Source: Bacteroidota bacterium (GTDB taxonomy: Bacteria; Bacteroidota; Bacteroidia; NORP154). Taken from it: a stretch of DNA of 16,912 nt. The translations under genes were made by a program, and so were the position numbers. Position 1 is the stretch's first letter; the number at the start of each line of letters is the position of its first letter. The notes under the pieces were generated by a model. It was not told where the DNA came from. It saw nothing but the letters and a program-made list of their open reading frames with translations, and did no database searches. The stretch lies in contig NVRZ01000042.1 in assembly GCA_002401055.1 (NCBI GenBank), positions 1-16,912 on the forward strand. Reading direction: 5' to 3'. Positions 7,963-16,509 of this stretch are shown here, in pieces.

Positions 7963-9390
7963 CTAATTGTCGTTAAAATTTTGCATCATTTCATTCGAGA
8001 ATGCAAACAGTGCAGTTTCTGAAAAACGGCTGCCCATAAGTTGTATTCCGAAAGGCATTCCATTTGAGTGTTCTCCGATCGGTATAGAGATTGCTGGCAA
8101 CCCTGTTAAAGGGGCCTGTACCGTGAAAATATCTTCCAGGTACATTGCGATTGGATCTTTGGTGTTTTCTCCTATGTCAGGCGCGGTGTTAGGAGTGGTG
8201 GGGAGCAGTATAAAATCGTGAGTCTTTAAGATTTCATCTGTTTTGTCCCGAAATATCCGGCGAACTTTTTGAGCTTTTGCATAATAAGCGTCAAAATAAC
8301 CCGCACTAAGCACATATGTTCCGAGCATTATTCTGCGTTGTACTTCCTTGCCAAACCCCTCAGATCTAGACTTGAAATAAACACTTTCCCAATTCTCGGA
8401 TTGCTCGCTTCTATATCCGAAATGAACTCCATCATATCTGGCAAGGTTAGATGAGGCTTCCGCCGTTGTAAGCACATAGTATGCGGGCACCAGGAAGTCA
8501 AGGTATGGAAAATCAACTGGGACTACTTCGTGGCCCTGCAGTTTCAATTCTTTGATTATCAGTTCCAACCGAGCCTTGATTTCTTTATCTAACCCAGGAT
8601 TTTCTAAGCAATCTTTGATATAACCAATTTTCTTTACACCTGTTAGCTGTAGTTCCTTTGTAAATGCAGGAACTTCCTTTGTAGAGCAGGTACTGTCATA
8701 ATGATCGCTTCCAGAGATTACCTCCATTATCAATGCGAGGTCCGGAATGTTGTTTGTAATTGGGCCAATTTGATCAAAAGAAGACGCGTAGGCGATTGCT
8801 CCGTATCGGGATACTCTACCATAAGTAGGTTTTAGCCCTATTACTCCGCAATGTGACGCTGGCTGCCGTACGGAGCCACCTGTATCAGTGCCCAGTGCGG
8901 CATGGCATAGACCTGCCTTTACCGCGGCAGCAGCCCCGCCTGATGATCCTCCAGGAACTTTTGAATTATCGATAGGGTTTAGCACTTCTCCATAAGCGGA
9001 GTTTTCGTTGGAGCTACCCATGGCAAACTCGTCGCAATTCAGCCTGCCAATGATTATGGCATCTTCGGCAATCAGTCGTTCGACAACCGTGGCGCTGTAT
9101 AGAGATTCAAATCCCTCTAAAATTTTGGAAGACGCCGAGATCTTATGTCCCTTGTAGCAAATATTGTCTTTTAAGGCAATTACCAACCCCGCCAGCTTGC
9201 CAGCTTTTTTGTTCGCAATTCTTTCATCGATCGTGGCTGCATTTTCGAGTGCTTCATCCGTAAAGACCTCCAAAAAGGCATTTAAGTTTTTGTGCTCTTC
9301 TATCTTTTTAAGGAAAGCTTTGGTAAGTGCCACGCAGGACGTTTCACCCTTCTGAATTTTAGCTCGAATATTGGAGATGCTACTATTCAA
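7963..9390 (-). CDS. gatA: Asp-tRNA(Asn)/Glu-tRNA(Gln) amidotransferase subunit A
   Basis: GatA is the glutaminase subunit of the cytoplasmic GatCAB complex. It releases ammonia from glutamine, and the complex uses it to convert mischarged Glu-tRNA(Gln) or Asp-tRNA(Asn) to the correct amide. The 475 residues carry the amidase signature with the full Ser-cisSer-Lys triad: Lys74 ('ALKDN'), Ser149 ('PGGSSGG') and nucleophile Ser173 ('GTDTGGSVRQPA'). The spacings of 75 and 24 match those of characterised GatA proteins. The start is TTG at 9390; an in-frame TAA at 9402-9400 leaves only ATT-TTC-ATT upstream, and the next ATG is Met124, inside the domain. The N-terminus 'SSISNIRAKIQKGETSCV' aligns well with the usual GatA start, so the gene looks intact. 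tatA lies 43 nt upstream. gatB and gatC are not in the window. Confidence 0.97.
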   Translation of the reverse strand: MNSSISNIRAKIQKGETSCVALTKAFLKKIEEHKNLNAFLEVFTDEALENAATIDERIANKKAGKLAGLVIALKDNICYKGHKISASSKILEGFESLYSATVVERLIAEDAIIIGRLNCDEFAMGSSNENSAYGEVLNPIDNSKVPGGSSGGAAAAVKAGLCHAALGTDTGGSVRQPASHCGVIGLKPTYGRVSRYGAIAYASSFDQIGPITNNIPDLALIMEVISGSDHYDSTCSTKEVPAFTKELQLTGVKKIGYIKDCLENPGLDKEIKARLELIIKELKLQGHEVVPVDFPYLDFLVPAYYVLTTAEASSNLARYDGVHFGYRSEQSENWESVYFKSRSEGFGKEVQRRIMLGTYVLSAGYFDAYYAKAQKVRRIFRDKTDEILKTHDFILLPTTPNTAPDIGENTKDPIAMYLEDIFTVQAPLTGLPAISIPIGEHSNGMPFGIQLMGSRFSETALFAFSNEMMQNFNDN

Positions 9391-9433
9391 AATGAAAATT
9401 TAAACCGCTGGTTTGATAAAAGGGGCTATACTT

Positions 9434-9610
9434 TTACTCAGATTTGGTCGGAGTGTCGTCCTTAGTGTCTGCATCGGTATTATCCGTTGCATTTTTAAAT
9501 TCTTTTATTCCTTTTCCTACTCCTTTCATGAGTTCTGGAATTTTTTTTGCGCCAAAAAGCAGTACAACAATTAAAAGAATAATGAAGATTTCTGTGGGTC
9601 CGAAGCTCAT
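9434..9610 (-). CDS. tatA: Twin-arginine translocase subunit TatA/TatE
   Basis: This is a 58-residue protein found by translating the gap between gatA and envC. It begins [20 protein letters not shown], a short N-terminal segment plus one membrane helix (about residues 6-20). The hinge and amphipathic helix follow as '[20 protein letters not shown]' (19-38), which matches the conserved TatA 'FG.kKlPel...lGkgikeFk' block. The tail is short, acidic and polar (39-58). TatA oligomers form the pore for export of folded proteins with twin-arginine signals, working with TatC, which is not in the window. The length is short but normal for Bacteroidota TatA. The ATG at 9610 is the natural start. It sits 72 nt after envC and 43 nt before gatA. 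Confidence 0.95.
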   Translation of the reverse strand: MSFGPTEIFIILLIVVLLFGAKKIPELMKGVGKGIKEFKNATDNTDADTKDDTPTKSE

Positions 9611-9682
9611 GCGAGTAAAGTGTTTTTATATCTTAAAAGAATTAATCATGTGAAATTAAGAATATTTTTAGAATTTAATTCG

Positions 9683-10936
9683 CTATGGCTTGCCTCTCTT
9701 GGCAATCCAGCTTTCGGGATCTAGTTTTATAGTTCCGCTTTTTGATATTTTCCAAATTTCTAAATGAGCTTCTGTTTTAAATTTTTTGGCATCGGTAAAA
9801 ATTATTCCAATCTCTTCTTTTGTCATTACATGATCCCCTTTTTTGACATAGGTTTCTCTTAAGTTACCATAGACGCTGAAATATTCGCCATGTCTTAGTA
9901 TAACCGCTTTTTTATTGGCGCCAGGCAATATAATTACGCCGGTTACGATTCCATCAAATACTGCACGCGCTATTGCGCCTTGGTTGGTGCTTACATCAAT
10001 TCCGTTGTTATTAATCTTAATACCCTGTAATACGGGGTGGTCGTGTTCGCCAAAATGACCAGTGATAATTCCTCGCTTAACGGGCCATGGCAGTTTACCT
10101 TTATTGCTTTTGAAGCTTGCGGACAATTTTGCTTCTTCTGGTGTTAAGATAAAGCCAGAACTCTTTTTCGCGGCTTCTCTTGCCCGCCGAATTTCTTCGG
10201 CTATAATGTCGGCTATAGCCTTTTGTAGTTTTAAGGATTCTTTCTCCTGCTGCTTAAGGTCAGATTTAAGCATCGACTCTTTGGTCTTGAGTCTCTCATA
10301 GATCGTATTCTTTTCAAGTCTTTCAGCGGCTAATTTGCCACGTTCCTCTTCCTTGCTCAACAGAAGTTTCTTTTTCTGATTTCTTCTGGTTTCGAGGCTT
10401 ACAATTTTATGCTTTATCAGTTCTTTTGTTTGTAGGATTAGAGCCGCTTGTTTTTTTCTGTAATCGCCGTAATCCTGAATGTATTTAAGACGTTTTTGTG
10501 CCTGGTTAAAATCTTTGGACGAGAAAACAAAAACAATTTTGTCATAAGAGCTTCGGTTTTTATATCCGTAGTATACCATTCGGGCGTATTCTCTTTTTAC
10601 ATCCTCCAGGTCTTTTTCTAATGAGCGGATAATTTCATTGTTTTCATCTATCAAATTGTCAATCAGCCTTACTTCCTTATTTATCGTTCTTATAAGGCGT
10701 TGCCTAAGGCTAATTTTATTCTTTAAAGTTGCCAGTTGAGTAATGGAGGCTTCCTTGTTCTTTTTAGTTTCTGTTAAGAGGCTGTTGGTGTAGTTAATAT
10801 TTCTTTCTAGCTCCTTTTTCTTTTTCTCTAATTGATCTTTTGATTGACCAAATGAGCTCAAGCCAATGAGTAAAAAGCTCAGTACAAGTGTAGTGTTTAA
10901 GATGTAATGGAATAAGTTGTGGCCAGGGTTATTCAT
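9683..10936 (-). CDS. envC: EnvC-type murein hydrolase activator (coiled coil + degenerate LytM/M23 domain)
   Basis: I take the start at ATG 10936 (417 residues, 'MNNPGHNLFHYIL') because it gives a signal peptide ending near 'SSFGQ'. A longer frame to 11017 would lie inside the DUF4292 gene and bury the signal. Residues 31-260 are charged and heptad-like (two coiled-coil stretches). The LytM/M23 domain runs from about 283 to 415 ('LPWPVKRGIITGHFG', 'NGIDVS', 'VILRHGEYFSVYGNL', 'AHLEIWK'). Compared with active LytM enzymes, the zinc ligand His of HxxxD is Asn310 (Asp314 is kept), the catalytic His of 'Y.HL' is Asn358, and HxH has become His391-Leu-Glu393. That loss is the hallmark of EnvC, which activates amidases at the septum instead of cutting peptidoglycan. 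Its ATG overlaps the DUF4292 stop by 8 nt, so translation is probably coupled. Confidence 0.9.
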   Translation of the reverse strand: MNNPGHNLFHYILNTTLVLSFLLIGLSSFGQSKDQLEKKKKELERNINYTNSLLTETKKNKEASITQLATLKNKISLRQRLIRTINKEVRLIDNLIDENNEIIRSLEKDLEDVKREYARMVYYGYKNRSSYDKIVFVFSSKDFNQAQKRLKYIQDYGDYRKKQAALILQTKELIKHKIVSLETRRNQKKKLLLSKEEERGKLAAERLEKNTIYERLKTKESMLKSDLKQQEKESLKLQKAIADIIAEEIRRAREAAKKSSGFILTPEEAKLSASFKSNKGKLPWPVKRGIITGHFGEHDHPVLQGIKINNNGIDVSTNQGAIARAVFDGIVTGVIILPGANKKAVILRHGEYFSVYGNLRETYVKKGDHVMTKEEIGIIFTDAKKFKTEAHLEIWKISKSGTIKLDPESWIAKRGKP

Positions 10937-11792
10937 CAAATACTTTATCGTTTGAATAGTAGGGCCGATACTTTGAAGGAATAGAGTAAGGAAGCTTGAG
11001 GGGTTCATTAACCACAACTTTAGAAAACTGCGCCACCACCGTTACGGGCTCATCTCCTTTTACTGTAAGTTCGAGTTTGTGTCCGAATAATAGTTCTCCA
11101 ATTTGTTTAAAGTCCGAGTAGGTTGTAAATATCTTTCTTTTTGATGTGTTTCCATTTATTTCAGATTTCACGATTTTAAATGTGGCGCCATCCAGCCAAA
11201 CTTTATTCCCGTTTTCTGATTCTAGCTCCTTACCGCTGGCGGTAACTCTTGGCTTTTTCTTTTCAGTTTTCTTTAAAAGAAATACTCCCTTGTTCTCCGA
11301 TGCCCGAAAGAATTCAAATGTATCTCCCTCCTCCTTTTCCAATATGCTTTTAGCATTACCCATCAGAATAGACTGCAGAATAAAGTAGCTCATTTCTACA
11401 GGTGCGAGATACGAAAGATAGCTGATCGGACCAGCGTGATAAGCTCTTGCGAAACGATTGATAAATTTTACTGAGTCAGTAGTGATCAAGATTCTGGCCA
11501 TTTCAATTCCCAAGGCAGGAGACACTGACATCCAAATTGCACTGTCTTTTCGAATCCTGAGTTTTAATCCAACATCAATTTTTTTGCCTTCTATAACAGT
11601 TTTTGCTGAGAGTTTCGCCCCGAACCATTCAAAATCGAATGTGTTTTCATCAAGTTTTTCAAGAAGCGATTCAGGGCTTTTAATATTGGTAACAGTTTTT
11701 TTTGCCGCCTCCTTTGTTTTGCATCCTGTAATAAAGAATAACAACAAGGGCAGTACCATGAAAAGGCTTATGAATCCGACCTTATTATTCAT
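10929..11792 (-). CDS. DUF4292 lipoprotein (LolB/LppX-like fold suspected)
   Basis: I choose ATG 11792 (287 residues). It gives a clean lipoprotein signal, hydrophobic residues 7-21 then I-T-G-C with Cys24. The frame is open up to 11966, but that extension lies inside the TPR gene and would put the signal in mid-protein. Family traits of DUF4292 are 'FDFEWFGAKLSAK', 'LRIRKDSAIWMSVSPALGIEMAR', 'DSVKFINRFARAYH' and 'VNEPLKLPYSIPSKY' near the end. I recall that this family has been grouped with LolA/LolB-like half-barrels, which bind acyl chains; I cannot confirm that here. Residue 25 is Lys with no acidic run, so a surface-export signal is not evident and a periplasm-facing anchor is likelier. 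It is overlapped by 8 nt on both sides, by the TPR gene and by envC. Confidence 0.88.
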   Translation of the reverse strand: MNNKVGFISLFMVLPLLLFFITGCKTKEAAKKTVTNIKSPESLLEKLDENTFDFEWFGAKLSAKTVIEGKKIDVGLKLRIRKDSAIWMSVSPALGIEMARILITTDSVKFINRFARAYHAGPISYLSYLAPVEMSYFILQSILMGNAKSILEKEEGDTFEFFRASENKGVFLLKKTEKKKPRVTASGKELESENGNKVWLDGATFKIVKSEINGNTSKRKIFTTYSDFKQIGELLFGHKLELTVKGDEPVTVVAQFSKVVVNEPLKLPYSIPSKYRPYYSNDKVFDE

Positions 11793-13521
11793 ACAAGAAA
11801 CGATCTGTAATCTTTTTTTCAAGTTCTTCTGATTTATCTCCACGCTCTTTTGCCTGTTTCCAATAATCGACTGCATTGTCAACTTCTCCGAGTTTAAACA
11901 AGACATCGCCGTAGTGTTCGAGAATAGTGCTTCTTGTTTTACCGCCTCCTTCGAGTGCTTTTTCAAGCCATTTTTTCGCTTCAGCGTATTGCTCGGATTT
12001 ATACAATATCCATGCGTATGTGTCTTGAAATGAGGTGTTGTCAGGATCTAATTTATTGGCGCTCTCGGACATATCTCTGGCTCTATCCAGATCCGCACCT
12101 CTTTGTGAGAGATAGTAACTGTAGTTATTAAGCACGTATTTATTGATAGGGTCAAACTCTAACGCTTTGTCGTAGGCCTTGTCAGACTTCGAAGTATCTT
12201 TATTTGAGTGGTAAGAATCGCCAAGACTGGAGTAAAAATTGGAGAGTAAAATTTTGTTTTCTGTTGTTAATTCTATTCCTTTTTGCAAGACATCGATTGC
12301 CTCAACAAATGTCTTTTTTTGAATATTGGCTATACCATTAAACAAATACAGGATTGATTGATTTGGGAACAATTCAAGCGCTTTTGAGCTTTCTTCTAAA
12401 AGGGCATCATAGTCTCTAAGCTCTGAGTTAATCTGTAGTAATTGTTGCCATATTATGAAACGATTCCCATCAAGCTCCAGAGCTGCTCGATATTCTTCTC
12501 TTGCCTCTTCCACCAGTTTCTCTCTATACAAAAAATCACCGTATATGGAATGAGATTTGGCCTCGGCGGGGTGCGTTTCAGTTAACTGTTTACAAAGCAT
12601 CAAGGCCTGATCCGTTAGCTCAGGAAATGATTGAATAATCGAATAGTATGATAATAGGATGTTGATCTTTTTATCAATGCCAAGACGCTCATTCGAGAAA
12701 GCCAATTGTAATTCAGCGAAAGATTTTTCGCGATCTCCAATAGACCGATAATAATTAGAGAGCGACAAATGAATATGCGGATCATTGGGATCAACGGCCT
12801 TTAGTTTTTCGTAAGTCTGCAAAGCTTTTTCAGGCATATTATTGGCCTGATACAGTTCGGCAAGCATGCCATAAAACCGAACTTCTTTTGGATTCTTCTC
12901 TATCAGCTTCTCCAGCTCCAAAGCAGCTTTATCAACTTTGTTTAGCGTGATGTAAATCATTTCCTTTTGAAGGGAAATTTCTTCGACCACACCGACAATT
13001 TCTTCAATTTGGTCATACACTTCAATAGCCTCTGAGAATTGCTGTGCCGCCAGCATGATGCTGCTCATTTCATAATAGAGCTCAATGTTTTCAGGATGCA
13101 GCTTTATTATCTCCTTGTAAGTCTTAATGGATTTGTCATAGTCTCTGCTTTGAGCGTATGCATCAGCCAATAGCAATTGATACCAGATATTGGCTCCATC
13201 AATCTCCGAAGCTTTTTTGGCGAAATAAATACCCTCTTTTAACTTACCTGTTCGAACATAAATGCTTCCCAGCTCATACATAGCAGCAGCACTGTTTGGA
13301 TCGCGACGAATGCAAGACTCGAACAGATTGGATGCCTTGTCAAAGTTTCCAAGAACCTTCTCCTTGTTTCCATTGTAAAAGAGTTTCTGAAACCTGATGA
13401 GGTCCTGTCCAGATAACAGTATTGGTTCACCATTCGACTTTGTCGACTCTTCCTTTCGCAGAGAGCTACAGGATTGTAGCAACGTTGCGAGCAAAATGAT
13501 ATGTATGAATTTGAATTGCAA
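11785..13521 (-). CDS. TPR-repeat lipoprotein
   Basis: This 578-residue protein has a lipoprotein signal (residues 1-17, L-Q-S-C with Cys18) and then TPR units over almost its whole length, about 12-14 by eye. Clear examples are 'AAMYELGSIYVRTGKLKEGI', 'VRFYGMLAELYQANNMPEKA', 'AKSHSIYGDFLYREKLVEEA' and 'ILEHYGDVLFKLGEVDNAV'. TPR solenoids bind other proteins, so it probably scaffolds an envelope complex; partners are unknown. The start is TTG at 13521: it is the only plausible start codon that puts the signal at the N-terminus, there is no ATG in reach, and the next Met is far inside the repeats. It begins 5 nt after the nucleotidyltransferase stop and ends inside the DUF4292 start (ATGAATAA). 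Confidence 0.9.
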   Translation of the reverse strand: MQFKFIHIILLATLLQSCSSLRKEESTKSNGEPILLSGQDLIRFQKLFYNGNKEKVLGNFDKASNLFESCIRRDPNSAAAMYELGSIYVRTGKLKEGIYFAKKASEIDGANIWYQLLLADAYAQSRDYDKSIKTYKEIIKLHPENIELYYEMSSIMLAAQQFSEAIEVYDQIEEIVGVVEEISLQKEMIYITLNKVDKAALELEKLIEKNPKEVRFYGMLAELYQANNMPEKALQTYEKLKAVDPNDPHIHLSLSNYYRSIGDREKSFAELQLAFSNERLGIDKKINILLSYYSIIQSFPELTDQALMLCKQLTETHPAEAKSHSIYGDFLYREKLVEEAREEYRAALELDGNRFIIWQQLLQINSELRDYDALLEESSKALELFPNQSILYLFNGIANIQKKTFVEAIDVLQKGIELTTENKILLSNFYSSLGDSYHSNKDTSKSDKAYDKALEFDPINKYVLNNYSYYLSQRGADLDRARDMSESANKLDPDNTSFQDTYAWILYKSEQYAEAKKWLEKALEGGGKTRSTILEHYGDVLFKLGEVDNAVDYWKQAKERGDKSEELEKKITDRFLYE

Positions 13522-13526
13522 GCTTC

Positions 13527-14546
13527 TTATTGGATTATAGTAGAATAATCGCCAATACTAATATCTGCTTTTCCATTTTCCTTTCCCCCGCCTTTGTATT
13601 CGACGTGGCTTCCAATCATAGAATTAACAATGTTGGCCGACTCAATTACTGTATCGCCCTGAATAATTGTATTCTCTATTTTAGAATTTTTAATGATGGT
13701 ATTATCACCAACTGAAACATGAGGGCCAATGACTGATTCGGTTATTTGAACATTCTCACCTATGTAACAGGGTTCAATAACTGTACCGCCTTCGTTTATT
13801 AGTGAGTTTGAGATGAGGCCGTTGCCACTATTTAGCTCGAGAACTCTTTGATTGGTCATTACCGTGGCATTCTTATTGCCGCAATCCAGCCATTCTGTAA
13901 CAGGAGCTGCGATAAGTTTTGATCCCTTTGTTTTCATATTTTCCAAAGCTGTAGTGAGTTGATACTCCCCTTTGTCCTTGATGTTGTTGGCGATAACATA
14001 TTCAAGCTCTTCTTTCAGGTATTCTCCGCTTTTAAAATAATAAATACCAATTATGGCCAGATCAGATACGAAAGTATCTGGCTTCTCAACAAAATCAGTA
14101 ATAATGTTTTCGTCATTGGTTTTTACCACCCCAAATGCGCTCGGATCTTCAATTTGCTTTACCCAAATTGTACCATCCTGAGACTCGTCTAACGTAAAGT
14201 CAGCTTTGAAAAGAGTGTCGGCAAATGCGACAATAGTTTTGCCCTTGAGTGAGTTTTTGGCGCAGAGAATTGCATGGGCAGTACCGAGAGCTTCCTTTTG
14301 ATAGTAGATAGTCGATTTAGCTCCAATTTTAGCAGCAATCTTGGATAGTTTGTCTTCCACCTCTGTGCCAAAGTCGCCGATAATAAACGCCAACTCTTCT
14401 ATTGTTTCCTCACATATAATATTTATGTCTTCAACCAGCCTTTGAACTATTGGCTTGCCTGCAATCGGAAGCAGGGGCTTCGGAATGGTTAATGTATGTG
14501 GCCTTAGCCTCTTGCCCATTCCTGCCATTGGTATAATTACTCTCAT
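13527..14546 (-). CDS. Sugar-1-phosphate nucleotidyltransferase with left-handed beta-helix tail
   Basis: This 339-residue cytoplasmic enzyme would join a sugar 1-phosphate to an NTP to give an NDP-sugar for surface polysaccharide. The Rossmann-like pyrophosphorylase domain (about 1-235) has the nucleotide loop 'GMGKRLRPHT' (9-18), 'PKPLLPI' (22-28), 'EKPDTF' and a metal-site-like 'WLDCGN'. The C-terminal part (about 240-335) has hexapeptide-like turns ('IEPCYIGENVQI', 'IGPHVSVGDNTII', 'IIQGDTVIES') and should form a beta-helix. This matches RfbA/GlmU-like long-form enzymes; which sugar and which nucleotide cannot be read from sequence, although glucose-1-phosphate is commonest. The ATG at 14546 places the loop at the expected position. 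dut ends 42 nt upstream, and the flippase two genes upstream fits a glycan pathway. Confidence 0.9.
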   Translation of the reverse strand: MRVIIPMAGMGKRLRPHTLTIPKPLLPIAGKPIVQRLVEDINIICEETIEELAFIIGDFGTEVEDKLSKIAAKIGAKSTIYYQKEALGTAHAILCAKNSLKGKTIVAFADTLFKADFTLDESQDGTIWVKQIEDPSAFGVVKTNDENIITDFVEKPDTFVSDLAIIGIYYFKSGEYLKEELEYVIANNIKDKGEYQLTTALENMKTKGSKLIAAPVTEWLDCGNKNATVMTNQRVLELNSGNGLISNSLINEGGTVIEPCYIGENVQITESVIGPHVSVGDNTIIKNSKIENTIIQGDTVIESANIVNSMIGSHVEYKGGGKENGKADISIGDYSTIIQ

Positions 14547-14588
14547 GTTATCCTGCTTTCTTTGCTGCTTAATTATTAGGTCAATCCG

Positions 14589-15023
14589 TTATTTATTACC
14601 GCTGCTTCCAAACCCACCTTTACCTCTTTGGGTAATATTGAGTTCACCCTCTTGCACCCAAGAAACGGTTTCGTGAGAAGAAAACACCAACTGCGCAATT
14701 CGGTCTCCGTCATTTATTGTGAACAAGTTGTTAGAAAGGTTCACCAATATTACCCTCACCTCTCCTCTGTAGTCTGCGTCAATTTTTCCTGGTGAATTGA
14801 GCACTGTAATGCCGTTTTTGATGGCCGATCCGCTTCTTGGCCGCACTTGAGCTTCGTAACCCTTTGGAATTTCCAAGTACAAGCCCGTTGCAACCAGAGA
14901 CCGCTCCATTGGCTTCAGTGTAATTTCCGTTTCAATATTTGCACGCAAATCCATTCCCGCAGATTGCTCCGTTGAATATTCTGGAAGAGCGTGTTTTGAT
15001 CGATTAATTATTTTCACATTCAT
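14589..15023 (-). CDS. dut: dUTP diphosphatase
   Basis: dUTPase hydrolyses dUTP to dUMP and pyrophosphate, which keeps uracil out of DNA and feeds dTMP synthesis. The 144 residues show all five trimeric-dUTPase motifs: 'AGMDLRA' (22-28), 'PRSGSA' (62-67), 'GKIDADYRG' (79-87) with catalytic Asp82 and sugar-packing Tyr85, 'GDRIAQ' (106-111) and the C-terminal P-loop-like '[10 protein letters not shown]' (133-142). The length is normal for the all-beta trimeric family. Its ATG overlaps the TGA of the flippase gene (ATGA), so the two are probably translated together. Nothing is odd in the protein; the placement between two glycan genes is positional and not evidence of a glycan role. Confidence 0.98.
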   Translation of the reverse strand: MNVKIINRSKHALPEYSTEQSAGMDLRANIETEITLKPMERSLVATGLYLEIPKGYEAQVRPRSGSAIKNGITVLNSPGKIDADYRGEVRVILVNLSNNLFTINDGDRIAQLVFSSHETVSWVQEGELNITQRGKGGFGSSGNK

Positions 15024-16495
15024 TTGATTGCGGTTTTTCTTATATCAATCATATATATGAAAGAAATAAATGCGCCCAAAATTACTCCATTTATCACATG
15101 ATTAAACATACCCATATCTGAACTTATGAAGGTGCTGAAGTAGTACAATAGAGCAGCCCCCGCTGGGTATCCAATAATTTTTGGAATGTCGTACTTAATA
15201 GGGTAATATTTTTGTCCGATAAAGTAGGAAACAATTGCAATAAAAGCATAGCAAATTAAGGTTGCCCACGCTGAGCCCAGATAACCAATCCAGGGAATCC
15301 ACAGGTAATTTAAGACAATGGTTATTGCTGCACCCGCAATCGCTATGTAGGCTCCGAAACGGGTTAGCCCGGTTAGCTTATACCAAATGGATAGGTTGAA
15401 ATAGATTCCTAGGCATAGGTTGGCCATCAGCAATATCGGAACAACGGTAACCCCTTCTCGGAATTCTGGCCCTATAAATTGAATTACAACATCAATAAAC
15501 AACATAATAGAGAGGAAGATGACCGAGCAGGTTGCTACAAAGAAGTTCATAATAGTAGCATAGGACTCCTTAGAATCACTTTGAGAATGGTGCGCAAAGA
15601 AGAATGGTTCGGCAGCATAGCGAAAGGCCTGAATGAAGATGGTAATGATGATGGATATTTTATAACAGGCTCCGTATATCCCCAGCTGTTCCATGGTCGC
15701 TTTTTCTCCGAGCGAATCAATAAGTAATCGTTTGATCATGATTCTGTCGATTGTTTCGTTAATCATGCCTGCCAATCCCGCAATCAGTAATGGACTTGCA
15801 TATAAAATCATTTTTCGCAAAAGTGCGCGATCAATATGGAGTTTGATGTTGAGCATCCAAGGTAGCAATAGGGCGCATTTGGTAATACTAGCAACTAGAT
15901 TTGAGATAAATACATAACCGACACCAATTTCCGGGTTGTAAAAAGTATCGACCAACCAGTTTGGTTCTCCGGCTTCATACACGTTTTTACAATAGACTAA
16001 AAAGAACAGGTTCAATCCAATATTAACAGCGATATTGATCAGATTGACCGTGGCAAAGGTAGTGGCCCGATTTTGTTCACGAAGCTTGGCAAGAGGAATC
16101 GCAGATAGGGCATCCAGCCCAACGATAATTGCAAACCAGGTTACGTATTCGCTGTGATTTGGATACCTTAACCAATCAGCAATTGATTGCGAGAAAAGTG
16201 CAGCGAATACGATAAAGAGGAATGATGTTGCCACGATAGAAATAAGCGTAGTTGAGTACACCTTGCTTTTTTCCTCCGTCTGGGATGAAAAGCGAAAAAA
16301 GGCTGTTTCCATTCCATAGGTTAGAATGATGATCAGAAAGGCTACGTATGCGTACATTTCTGTAACTACACCGTATTGTTCTGTGGAAAAAACCCTTGTA
16401 TAAAGGGGAACCAATAAATAATTAAGGATTCGGCCAATTACGCTGCTCAGTCCGTAGATAGCAGTTTGACCAGCGAGTTTTTTAAGCGTATTCAA
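15020..16495 (-). CDS. Polysaccharide/oligosaccharide flippase (Wzx-like, MOP superfamily)
   Basis: This 491-residue inner-membrane protein has about 12-14 hydrophobic helices. It would move a lipid-linked sugar unit across the membrane for O-antigen, capsule or similar glycan assembly. The N-terminus is diagnostic: '[19 protein letters not shown]', then '[15 protein letters not shown]' and 'GMETAFFRF'. These are common to Bacteroidota lipopolysaccharide-biosynthesis flippases. '[12 protein letters not shown]' in the middle is also typical. The start is TTG at 16495: the in-frame TAA at 16516-16514 leaves only ATA/TCC/CTG/CTT/AGA codons before it, and the first Met, Met47, would cut off helix 1. 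CTG at 16504 is a weaker alternative. It lies 14 nt after the enoyl-CoA hydratase gene and overlaps dut by 4 nt. A lipid II (MurJ-like) substrate cannot be excluded. Confidence 0.92.
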   Translation of the reverse strand: MNTLKKLAGQTAIYGLSSVIGRILNYLLVPLYTRVFSTEQYGVVTEMYAYVAFLIIILTYGMETAFFRFSSQTEEKSKVYSTTLISIVATSFLFIVFAALFSQSIADWLRYPNHSEYVTWFAIIVGLDALSAIPLAKLREQNRATTFATVNLINIAVNIGLNLFFLVYCKNVYEAGEPNWLVDTFYNPEIGVGYVFISNLVASITKCALLLPWMLNIKLHIDRALLRKMILYASPLLIAGLAGMINETIDRIMIKRLLIDSLGEKATMEQLGIYGACYKISIIITIFIQAFRYAAEPFFFAHHSQSDSKESYATIMNFFVATCSVIFLSIMLFIDVVIQFIGPEFREGVTVVPILLMANLCLGIYFNLSIWYKLTGLTRFGAYIAIAGAAITIVLNYLWIPWIGYLGSAWATLICYAFIAIVSYFIGQKYYPIKYDIPKIIGYPAGAALLYYFSTFISSDMGMFNHVINGVILGAFISFIYMIDIRKTAIK

Positions 16496-16509
16496 TCTAA
16501 GCAGGGATA

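Noticed and set aside
9402..9414. Small inverted repeat AAACC-gct-GGTTT between tatA and gatA
   Set aside because: Only a 5-bp stem with a 3-nt loop and no T-run long enough; too weak to call a terminator or attenuator.
9444..9653. Plus-strand 69-codon frame between gatA and envC
   Set aside because: It is the antisense shadow of tatA, which is clearly encoded on the minus strand at 9434-9610.
10937..11017. N-terminal extension of the EnvC-like protein by 27 residues
   Set aside because: It lies wholly inside the DUF4292 coding sequence and would place the signal peptide in the interior; ATG 10936 is better.
11793..11966. N-terminal extension of the DUF4292 protein by 58 residues
   Set aside because: It overlaps the TPR gene and would bury the lipobox at residue 82; ATG 11792 gives a normal lipoprotein signal.
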